Source: Mangrovicoccus sp049603835 (GTDB lineage Bacteria > Pseudomonadota > Alphaproteobacteria > Rhodobacterales > Rhodobacteraceae). From it: 64,000 bases of DNA. The stretch spans positions 1-64,000 of the forward strand of contig JBMYSZ010000012.1 in the NCBI GenBank assembly GCA_049603835.1, written 5' to 3'. Below the pieces are notes generated by a model. It was given only the letters and a program-made list of their open reading frames with translations, was not told the origin of the DNA and searched no databases. Both the position numbers and the translations under genes were made by a program. The first letter of the stretch is position 1. The number at the start of each line of letters is the position of its first letter. Below are positions 58,097 through 64,000 of this stretch, in pieces.

Positions 58097-58097
58097 C

Positions 58098-58520
58098 TTA
58101 TCGCGGGATGTCGAAATCCGGCGCGGCTAATTCAAAGCCTTGAAATTCAAAGCCCGGCGATACAGTGCAGCCCACCAGCGTATAGTCCCCCATGGTTTCC
58201 GCCATTTGCCAATGGCCCTCAGGCACAATCACCTGCGGCCGCCCCTGGGACAGATCGGGGGTTAGGATATGGTCTTGGGCCGGGCCTTGGTCCGTGGCGG
58301 CAAGGGATAATCGCAGCGGCGCTCCTGCATAATAATGCCAGATCTCTGCTGCATCGACCCGGTGCCAATGGCTGTGCTCGCCTGCACGCAGCAAGAAGTA
58401 AATCGCGGTGCCAGCGGCGCGTGTACCCTCTGCGGCCTCGGCGCGCCATGTTTCGCGATACCAGCCGCCTTCGGGATGGGCGCTTAGCCCCAAATTTGCG
58501 ATGATCTCATCTGCGGTCAT
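58098..58520 (-). CDS. DUF985-family cupin
   Basis: The 140-aa protein has the DUF985 cupin signature HPEGGWYRETWRA at residues about 16-28 and the core GTAIYFLLRAGEHSHWHRVDAAEIWHYYAGAPLRL with the His-rich metal-like site, ending PGFEFQGFELAAPDF. Function is unknown; some homologues are annotated as sugar or nucleotide-sugar isomerase-like. Its start overlaps the upstream glycosyltransferase gene end by 4 nt, so the two are coupled. Confidence 0.9.
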   Translation of the reverse strand: MTADEIIANLGLSAHPEGGWYRETWRAEAAEGTRAAGTAIYFLLRAGEHSHWHRVDAAEIWHYYAGAPLRLSLAATDQGPAQDHILTPDLSQGRPQVIVPEGHWQMAETMGDYTLVGCTVSPGFEFQGFELAAPDFDIPR

Positions 58521-59476
58521 AATCCTGTCGCCTCATAGATATCTGGCAGGCGGTGACGCTCTGAAATCAGCGCCTTTTCTACCTCTTTTTCCAAGCAATC
58601 CCAAACCCGGATACGTTCGCCTCTTGGGGGTCTGACCGGCGGCAATTCCTGTTCGGGCCCAACCGAGGCCGGCCCAGCCTTGCCATATACATCGCGCATT
58701 ATGGCATTGGGATCAAAGCCAGTTTGCGCAGGCCGTCGCTCATTTAGACGCCGCAAACTGGTCAGCGCCTCATCTTCGTCGCGCTGCCAGTTATTTCCCA
58801 TACCATGCGCTTTTGCTCCGGCTTTCGCCTGTCTTTGGGCTTGGCGATGGCGCAGATGGTCTTGGTCCACATATTTCATATGCACCAGCATCAGATCCGG
58901 ATCGAGCGTGAAGGGCCGGTCCGCCGAATGAGGCCAAATCCGGCACCGCGTGGCGATCACATGGGGTTTGGAATATAGCGGCAGATATTGCACATGTCGC
59001 CGCTGGGCCAAGATCGGGCGGGTGATATCCAGCGGCTCTTCGGTGGCTGTGTCGTGAAACAGCTCTAGCCCGATCCCGGCGGTGATGGGAAACCGGCTGG
59101 CCTTGGCATTGAGATAAGCGGAGAGATCGGGATATTTCGCGGGATTGGCGATGAAGACCTCATCCGTGTCATTGAAGATCACCCGATCATAATAGGCCAG
59201 CAGCCCGGAAATCATCCCTGAAATCATCGCGAAACGCTGTTGGTCAAAAGGCGCATTGGCTTTGCGATCGCCCTCGCTAAGGCGCGGAACACGGGTAATA
59301 TTCAACTGCTCGGGTGCTTGACCGGGCAAAAGCATCTGCGCCACAGGCTGAACCGAGTCATTATCCAGGATATAGAGATTTTCAGCGCCAAAGAGCTGGC
59401 TGTAATAGCGAAACCAAATGGGCAGGAAGAAGGGCTCATCCCGCAGCATTGTCATACAAGCAATTTTTTCGGCCAT
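58517..59476 (-). CDS. Glycosyltransferase family 2-like protein
   Basis: The 319-aa protein resembles GT2-like enzymes of the Glyco_tranf_2_4 kind: opening ACMTMLRDEPFFLPIWFRYYSQLFGAENLYILDNDS and the DxD-like motif DRVIFNDTDEVFI (about residues 93-105). The donor and acceptor are unknown; similar genes are often near LPS or capsule loci, but none is here. The C-terminal 80 residues are charged. It overlaps the cupin gene by 4 nt. Confidence 0.82.
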   Translation of the reverse strand: MAEKIACMTMLRDEPFFLPIWFRYYSQLFGAENLYILDNDSVQPVAQMLLPGQAPEQLNITRVPRLSEGDRKANAPFDQQRFAMISGMISGLLAYYDRVIFNDTDEVFIANPAKYPDLSAYLNAKASRFPITAGIGLELFHDTATEEPLDITRPILAQRRHVQYLPLYSKPHVIATRCRIWPHSADRPFTLDPDLMLVHMKYVDQDHLRHRQAQRQAKAGAKAHGMGNNWQRDEDEALTSLRRLNERRPAQTGFDPNAIMRDVYGKAGPASVGPEQELPPVRPPRGERIRVWDCLEKEVEKALISERHRLPDIYEATGL

Positions 59477-59563
59477 TAAACTGGTTTAGATCCCAAGCTG
59501 TGCTGATCCCGCTCTAGCAACTCGCTGCCACAGCGCCAAGTGAGGATATGGCCGCGACAGATA

Positions 59564-60016
59564 TCAAGCCCGTAAATCTTTCGGAGAGCCCATAACCACA
59601 TAGCTGGTGATGGCTGAAACTTGGGGCAAAACGCCCAAAATTTCGGTGTGAAAATGTTTATAGGCGGCCAAATCCGCGCATTCCACCCGTAGCATATATT
59701 CCACGGCGCCGGTGATATTGTGGCATTCCACCACCTCATCCGCGCGGGCAATAGCGGTTTCAAAGGCTTCTTGGCTGGCCTTGGTGTGGCTCGACAAACC
59801 GACAGTGACCAAAGCGACAAAGCCCTGGCCAATTTTCGTTCGGTCAAGCACCGCGCGATAGCCTGTGATGATGCCTTTGCGCTCTAGCTCTTGCACCCGG
59901 CGCAGACAGGCAGAGGCCGAAAGCCCGACCCGATCGGCCAAAGCCGTATTGCTGATCCGGCCATCGCGAGACAGTTCGCGCAATATTATGCGGTCAATAT
60001 CATCCATAGTCTTCAT
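59564..60016 (-). CDS. Lrp/AsnC-family transcriptional regulator
   Basis: The 150-aa regulator has an AsnC HTH (MDDIDRIILRELSRDGRISNTALADRVGLSASACLRRVQELERKGII) and a RAM amino-acid sensing domain (VALVTVGLSSHTKASQEAFETAI, VVECHNITGAVEYMLRVEC). It is divergent from the LysE-type exporter across 73 bp, the classic arrangement for an amino-acid-sensing regulator controlling an exporter. ATG 60016 or 60007 may be the start. Confidence 0.93.
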   Translation of the reverse strand: MKTMDDIDRIILRELSRDGRISNTALADRVGLSASACLRRVQELERKGIITGYRAVLDRTKIGQGFVALVTVGLSSHTKASQEAFETAIARADEVVECHNITGAVEYMLRVECADLAAYKHFHTEILGVLPQVSAITSYVVMGSPKDLRA

Positions 60017-60089
60017 TCCTTGTGCAGATTACCTGATCTAAGGGAAAATTCGCAAGCACATTGCCAAAGTTATGCAGGATACTGCGCCC

Positions 60090-60692
60090 ATGTCTTATGA
60101 ATTACTCACTGCTCTGATCCTCTTTGTTTTTGCGGCCTCGATCACGCCGGGGCCCAATAATCTGATGCTTTTGGCATCGGGGGCGAATTTCGGGTTGCGC
60201 CGTAGTTTGCCGCTGATGATCGGCATTTCTCAGGGGCACGCTTTCATGGCGCTGATTTTAGGATTGGGCGTGGCGCAGATATTTGCCTTGGTGACTGGGG
60301 CAAAGCTGGTCCTGACCTTGGCGAGCATTCTTTATATGCTGTATCTCGCTTATAAGATCGCGACCGCCGCGCCTCCATCGGAGCAAAGCGACACCGGGCA
60401 TCCCCTTAGCTTTGTGCAAGGCGCGGCCTTTCAATTGGTCAATCCAAAAGGCTGGGCCATGGCGCTGACGGCGGTGACGATTTATCGGCCTGTCGAAGGT
60501 CTGGCAGGCGCCTTTGTGGCTTGGGCCGTGATTGCGACTGTGAACACTGTCTCGGTCACCACATGGGCCATGCTTGGTCAGCAAACTCAGCGGATCCTCA
60601 CGAGCCCGGCTCGGCTGCGGCTGTTTAATCGGAGCATGGCGGCGCTTTTGATTATGTCGCTTGTGCCGGTGGTGTGGCAATTGATGGGCTAG
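60090..60692 (+). CDS. LysE-family amino-acid exporter
   Basis: The 200-aa protein has six membrane helices and the LysE/RhtB N-terminal signature ILFVFAASITPGPNNLMLLASGANFGLRRSLPLMIGI, followed by FQLVNPKGWAMALTAV. Such exporters remove excess amino acids or derivatives. The likely regulator is the divergent Lrp/AsnC gene. ATG 60090 is preferred; ATG 60072 adds six residues. Confidence 0.92.
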   Translation: MSYELLTALILFVFAASITPGPNNLMLLASGANFGLRRSLPLMIGISQGHAFMALILGLGVAQIFALVTGAKLVLTLASILYMLYLAYKIATAAPPSEQSDTGHPLSFVQGAAFQLVNPKGWAMALTAVTIYRPVEGLAGAFVAWAVIATVNTVSVTTWAMLGQQTQRILTSPARLRLFNRSMAALLIMSLVPVVWQLMG

Positions 60693-60791
60693 GGGATGGG
60701 CGCAAAAACCGTCTGATATCACCATTTCAGAATTGCGGATATTCTGTCGGCGGTCCTGGTAAAGTTGACACGGGATCGGTAAGCGCAAGTT

Positions 60792-61703
60792 ATGATTGAT
60801 CAGTCCACAGCACGCGAAAATCTTCATGGCATCATTTTGATGGTGCTTTCTATGGCATGTTTCGCGCTGGAAGATGTCTTTATCAAAACCGCCGCGGCGG
60901 AAGTGCCGGGCAGTCAGGTTTTGTTGCTGATTGGCCTGCCGGGGATGCTGATCTTTATGGCCTGGGCGCGGTGGCAGGGCGAACCTGTGGTGTCCAAGGC
61001 GCTTTTTACCCTGCCGGTGATGATCCGCAATTTTGGCGAGGTGATCGGCACGGCGGCTATTGTGCAGGCCTTTATCCTATTGCCGCTCTCCACCTCTATG
61101 GCGATTTTTCAGGCAACGCCGCTGGTCGTGACCTTGGGCGCGGCACTTTTCCTAGGTGCGCAAGTGGGCTGGCGCCGTTGGAGCGCAATCGCCGTGGGCT
61201 TTTTCGGAGTGCTCTTGATCATTCGCCCCGGCATGGAGGGCTTTGACCCTGCCACGATTTTTCCGGTGATCACCACCCTTGCCTTAGCCGCGCGCGATCT
61301 GGCCACGCGGTGGATCCCATCCGATGTGAGTTCAGCCCAGCTTTCGACTTATGGCTTTGGCTCTGTGGCGGTGGCGGGGCTTGTATTGCTGCCTTTTGGC
61401 GGGCCGCTGATTTGGCCTGGCGCGACCAATATGACGATTATGGGCGGGGCTTTGGCTTTTGGCGTGATCGGCTATTACTGGCTGACGGCGGCCAATCGCG
61501 TGGGCGAAGTGGCTGTGGTGACGCCCTTCCGATATACGCGTTTGCTTTTCGCGTTGATCCTTGGCGCGCTGGTCTTTGCAGAGCGACCGGATGTGTTAAC
61601 GCTCACAGGGGCAGCTTTGATCTTGGCGTCAGGGCTCTATACCCTCATGCGCGAGGCACATGCGCGGTCCCGCCCTCTTTCCACCGGCAAAACACCCGGT
61701 TAA
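60792..61703 (+). CDS. EamA-family (DMT) transporter
   Basis: The 303-aa membrane protein shows two EamA repeats of about five helices each (GIILMVLSMACFALEDVFIKT, WSAIAVGFFGVLLIIRP, then LTAANRVGEVAVVTPFRYTRLLFALILGALVFAE). Substrates of the family are metabolites or amino acids; no specific one is visible. The 43-bp gap to eno makes a shared transcript possible. Confidence 0.9.
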   Translation: MIDQSTARENLHGIILMVLSMACFALEDVFIKTAAAEVPGSQVLLLIGLPGMLIFMAWARWQGEPVVSKALFTLPVMIRNFGEVIGTAAIVQAFILLPLSTSMAIFQATPLVVTLGAALFLGAQVGWRRWSAIAVGFFGVLLIIRPGMEGFDPATIFPVITTLALAARDLATRWIPSDVSSAQLSTYGFGSVAVAGLVLLPFGGPLIWPGATNMTIMGGALAFGVIGYYWLTAANRVGEVAVVTPFRYTRLLFALILGALVFAERPDVLTLTGAALILASGLYTLMREAHARSRPLSTGKTPG

Positions 61704-61746
61704 ACCGCGCCTCAAAGGCAAACTGCTCAGAATAGGGGCCCCTTCT

Positions 61747-63024
61747 ATGAGTACGATTATTGATATTATTGGCCGCGAGATCCTCGACAGCCGTGGTAAC
61801 CCGACCGTCGAAGTTGACGTGATCCTTGAAGACGGCACGATGGGCCGCGCGGCTGTTCCGTCTGGCGCCTCCACCGGCGCGCATGAAGCAGTTGAAAAGC
61901 GTGATGGCGATGCGGCACGCTATAAGGGCAAAGGCGTTCTCGAAGCCGTGGCTGCGGTCAATGGCGAGATCGCCGAAGGCCTGGTGGGCATGGATGCGAC
62001 CGAGCAAGTGGCCATCGATAATGCCATGATCGAAATGGACGGCACCTCGAATAAAGGCCGCCTGGGCGCGAATGCGATCCTTGGTGTGTCCTTGGCCGTC
62101 GCGAAAGCCGCCGCTGATTACACCGCTCAGCCGCTTTTCCGCTATGTGGGCGGCACTTCGGCGCGGGTTCTGCCGGTTCCTATGATGAATATCATCAATG
62201 GCGGCGAGCATGCGGATAATCCGATCGATATCCAAGAATTCATGATCATGCCGGTGTCGGCGGCGAATATCAAAGAAGCCGTGCGCATGGGGTCCGAAGT
62301 ATTCCACACGCTGAAAAAAGACCTCTCGGCGGCGGGCCTGTCCACTGGTCTGGGCGATGAGGGCGGCTTTGCGCCGATGCTGAATTCGACCCGTGACGCG
62401 TTGGACTTCATCCTGAAATCTATCGAAACCGCTGGCTATAAGCCGGGCGAAGATATCTATCTGGCGTTGGACTGTGCCTCGACCGAATATTTCAAAGACG
62501 GCAAATATGAGATGGCGGGCGAGGGGCTTTCGCTCACTTCCGAGGAAAATGCCGACTACCTGGTCAAGCTTTGCGGTGATTATCCGATCATCTCCATCGA
62601 AGATGGTATGGCCGAAGATGACTGGGAAGGTTGGAAAATCCTGACCGAGAAGCTGGGCGCAACAGTTCAGCTGGTTGGCGACGATTTGTTCGTAACCAAC
62701 CCGGCGCGTCTGGCGGATGGTATTGCTCAGGGCGTGGCCAATTCCATGCTGGTGAAAGTGAACCAGATCGGCTCCCTTACCGAGACGCTGAAGGCGGTCG
62801 ATATGGCTCATCGCGCGCGCTACACGAATGTGATGTCGCACCGCTCTGGTGAAACCGAAGACGCGACCATCGCCGATCTGGCAGTGGCGACCAATTGCGG
62901 CCAGATCAAAACCGGCTCGCTGGCGCGCTCTGACCGGCTCGCGAAATATAACCAGCTGATCCGCATCGAAGAGCTGCTGGGTGAAACCGCAGAATATGCG
63001 GGGAAGTCGATCCTGAAGGGCTAA
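61747..63024 (+). CDS. eno: Enolase
   Basis: Enolase interconverts 2-phosphoglycerate and phosphoenolpyruvate. The 425-aa protein carries GREILDSRGNPTVEVDV, AVPSGASTGAHEA, the substrate loop GGEHADNPIDIQEFMIMPV, GLGDEGGFAPML, IEDGMAEDDWEGWKILT and VKVNQIGSLTETL (catalytic Lys), and SHRSGETEDATIADLAV. ATG 61747 gives MSTIIDI; the frame from 61660 overlaps the transporter. A terminator follows. Confidence 0.97.
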   Translation: MSTIIDIIGREILDSRGNPTVEVDVILEDGTMGRAAVPSGASTGAHEAVEKRDGDAARYKGKGVLEAVAAVNGEIAEGLVGMDATEQVAIDNAMIEMDGTSNKGRLGANAILGVSLAVAKAAADYTAQPLFRYVGGTSARVLPVPMMNIINGGEHADNPIDIQEFMIMPVSAANIKEAVRMGSEVFHTLKKDLSAAGLSTGLGDEGGFAPMLNSTRDALDFILKSIETAGYKPGEDIYLALDCASTEYFKDGKYEMAGEGLSLTSEENADYLVKLCGDYPIISIEDGMAEDDWEGWKILTEKLGATVQLVGDDLFVTNPARLADGIAQGVANSMLVKVNQIGSLTETLKAVDMAHRARYTNVMSHRSGETEDATIADLAVATNCGQIKTGSLARSDRLAKYNQLIRIEELLGETAEYAGKSILKG

Positions 63025-63047
63025 GGCTCTGATAGTACGAAACTGCG

Positions 63048-63072
63048 CGCCCCGGAAACGGGGCGTTTGCGT
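63048..63072 (+). terminator. Terminator after eno
   Basis: CGCCCCG (63048-63054), GAAA tetraloop and CGGGGCG (63059-63065) are followed by TTTGCGTTT. It lies 24 nt after the eno stop. Confidence 0.8.
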
Positions 63073-63138
63073 TTAAAGACTGGCGCATGAGAGGTCAGTG
63101 ATTTCTTGCAACGCTTTATTCGGCGCTGACGGAAAATC

Positions 63139-63549
63139 TCACTTTTTCAGCGGCACGCCATAAAGTTCTAGCCGGTGACCCTTCAGCTGATAGCCGAGCT
63201 TTGCCGCTATTCTTTCTTGTAGTTCTTCGATTTCGCGATCCACGAATTCAATCACTTGGCCGGAATTAATATCAATCAAATGGTCATGATGGTCGCGATC
63301 CGCGCTTTCATAGCGGGCGCGCCCGTCGCCGAATTCATGCTTTTCCAAAATACCCGCCTCATCAAACAACTTTACCGTGCGATAGACGGTGGCCAGCGAG
63401 ATCTTTTCATCGACCTCTGTGGCGCGGGCATAAAGCTCTTCGACATCCGGGTGGTCATGGGCGTCTTCGAGCACCATCGCAATGGTCCGCCGCTGATCCG
63501 TCATGCGTAAGCCCTTTGCTTCGCAGCGCTTGATGATATTTTCGCCCAT
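63139..63549 (-). CDS. Fur/Mur-family metal regulator
   Basis: The 136-aa protein has a Fur fold: winged HTH (RMTDQRRTIAMVLEDAHDHPDVEELYARATEV, LATVYRTVKLFDEAGILEKHEF) and dimer/metal domain with DRDHHDHLIDINSGQVIEFVD. It lacks the C-terminal CxxC zinc pairs seen in Zur. In alphaproteobacteria the Fur orthologue often senses manganese (Mur), so the name is left open. It is encoded opposite eno. Confidence 0.92.
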   Translation of the reverse strand: MGENIIKRCEAKGLRMTDQRRTIAMVLEDAHDHPDVEELYARATEVDEKISLATVYRTVKLFDEAGILEKHEFGDGRARYESADRDHHDHLIDINSGQVIEFVDREIEELQERIAAKLGYQLKGHRLELYGVPLKK

Positions 63550-63632
63550 AAGATCCTAGTCATTTGGCTGAACAGGTCAGAGAGTTTTAAGCGATTTGCG
63601 CCGCTGGGGCTAGCCTCTTGTCCGCGCAATTC

Positions 63633-64000
63633 TCAGAGCTTTAGGACGCCGTCCATCACGGAAACAGCACTGCCGGACACCCAGACACGCGATGCGCCGG
63701 GGCTGGGGCTTTCGGCGCGGACCTGGATTTGGCTCGGCCGCCCCATGGTGACGCCCTGGGAAATGGCATAATGCACGGGCGCATCCAAAATCTGGCAGTG
63801 ATAGGCGGCCAGCGCTGCGGCGGCGCTGCCGGTGGCGGGATCCTCGGGGATATTTTCCAAAGGCGCAAAGACCCGCAGATCCAGTTTGTCCGCTCCGTCC
63901 CGCACGAAAGCTGCCAGACACATGACTCCGCCGGGCAGGCTATGGCGATCAGCGGCGGTCTCAAAGGCGGCGGTGACGGGTTTGCAGGCCTCTAGCGCCT
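63633..64000 (-). CDS. PhzF-family isomerase (5' end beyond window)
   Basis: The visible 122 codons are the C-terminal half of a PhzF-like protein: the frame stays open to the right end, so the start lies outside the window. The family signature is the phosphate/substrate loop EDPATGSAAAALAAY, followed by the C-terminal strands ISQGVTMGRPSQIQVR. PhzF in phenazine synthesis is an isomerase; most homologues such as this are of unknown substrate. Confidence 0.85.
   Translation of the reverse strand, partial: ALEACKPVTAAFETAADRHSLPGGVMCLAAFVRDGADKLDLRVFAPLENIPEDPATGSAAAALAAYHCQILDAPVHYAISQGVTMGRPSQIQVRAESPSPGASRVWVSGSAVSVMDGVLKL

Noticed and set aside
58004..58097. SAM-II or SAM-V riboswitch upstream of metY
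   Set aside because: These riboswitches often precede methionine genes in alphaproteobacteria, but the 93-nt leader lacks their conserved pseudoknot sequences; only direct repeats are visible.

Overview
The window is about 59% GC bacterial chromosome of Rhodobacterales type (family Rhodobacteraceae, Alphaproteobacteria). The evidence is a complete 'Rhodobacter capsulatus-type' gene transfer agent (GTA) cluster, a Fur/Mur-type regulator, cobS/cobT facing apart, fdxA next to carD, a Suv3-type RNA helicase with an S4-domain neighbour, a DUF1127/LysR pair, and protein sequences alphaproteobacterial throughout. I see no integrase, transposase gene, CRISPR array or rRNA. The only tRNA is tRNA-Gly(TCC). 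Nothing in base or codon use looks foreign.

Layout. 0-4.1 kb: fatty-acid and envelope genes fabG, acpP, fabF, mltG. 4.1-19.2 kb: a GTA leader region with a REP-like repeat pair, palindromes and an intrinsic terminator, then the co-directional GTA structural genes g1 to g15 (terminase, portal, protease, capsid, connector, tail tube, tape measure, baseplate, cell-wall peptidase, 1309-aa 'megatron') and a DUF2793 tail-fibre-like gene. 19.3-25 kb: cysE, an FtsB-like gene, fbaB and pgk, then three cyclophilins in a row. 25-31.8 kb: a GNAT protein, a 49-aa membrane protein, tyrS, anmK, a sulfotransferase, tRNA-Gly, and the zinc-uptake operon zur-znuC-znuB with a Zur-like operator but no znuA. 32-39 kb: arsM, pepF, and an ATP-dependent DNA ligase and its 'ligase-associated' exonuclease separated by a LysR gene and a DUF1127 gene. 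39.1-43.1 kb: a four-gene operon of ATP-grasp, alpha-E, transglutaminase and Anbu-type proteasome-like peptidase. 43-51.5 kb: a lipase-like hydrolase, an SCP2 protein, a TPR protein, the Suv3-like helicase, an S4 protein, fdxA, carD, cobS and cobT. 51.6-64 kb: a Kef-type antiporter, a 734-aa GspC/PilP-like membrane protein, a SIMPL protein, metY, a cupin, a glycosyltransferase, an Lrp/LysE pair, an EamA transporter, eno, a Fur-family regulator and a truncated PhzF.

How it works together. The GTA genes form one transcription unit, with many ATGA or GTGA stop-start overlaps, that would build a small headful-packaging tailed particle. The one large gap inside it (capsid g5 to g6, 170 bp) folds on paper into a compact three-way junction with competing pairings, the most striking unannotated structure here. 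The Anbu operon is a known but functionally unresolved set that joins a predicted peptide-bond-forming enzyme to peptidases. Leader RNAs with intrinsic terminators precede both the GTA cluster and carD, and the arsM start codon sits directly behind a perfect 9-bp hairpin that holds part of its Shine-Dalgarno sequence. Starts were often moved downstream of the longest possible ORF where a ribosome binding site and family N-terminus agreed; this is stated per gene. All functional statements come from reading motifs and recalled family knowledge, not from database searches.
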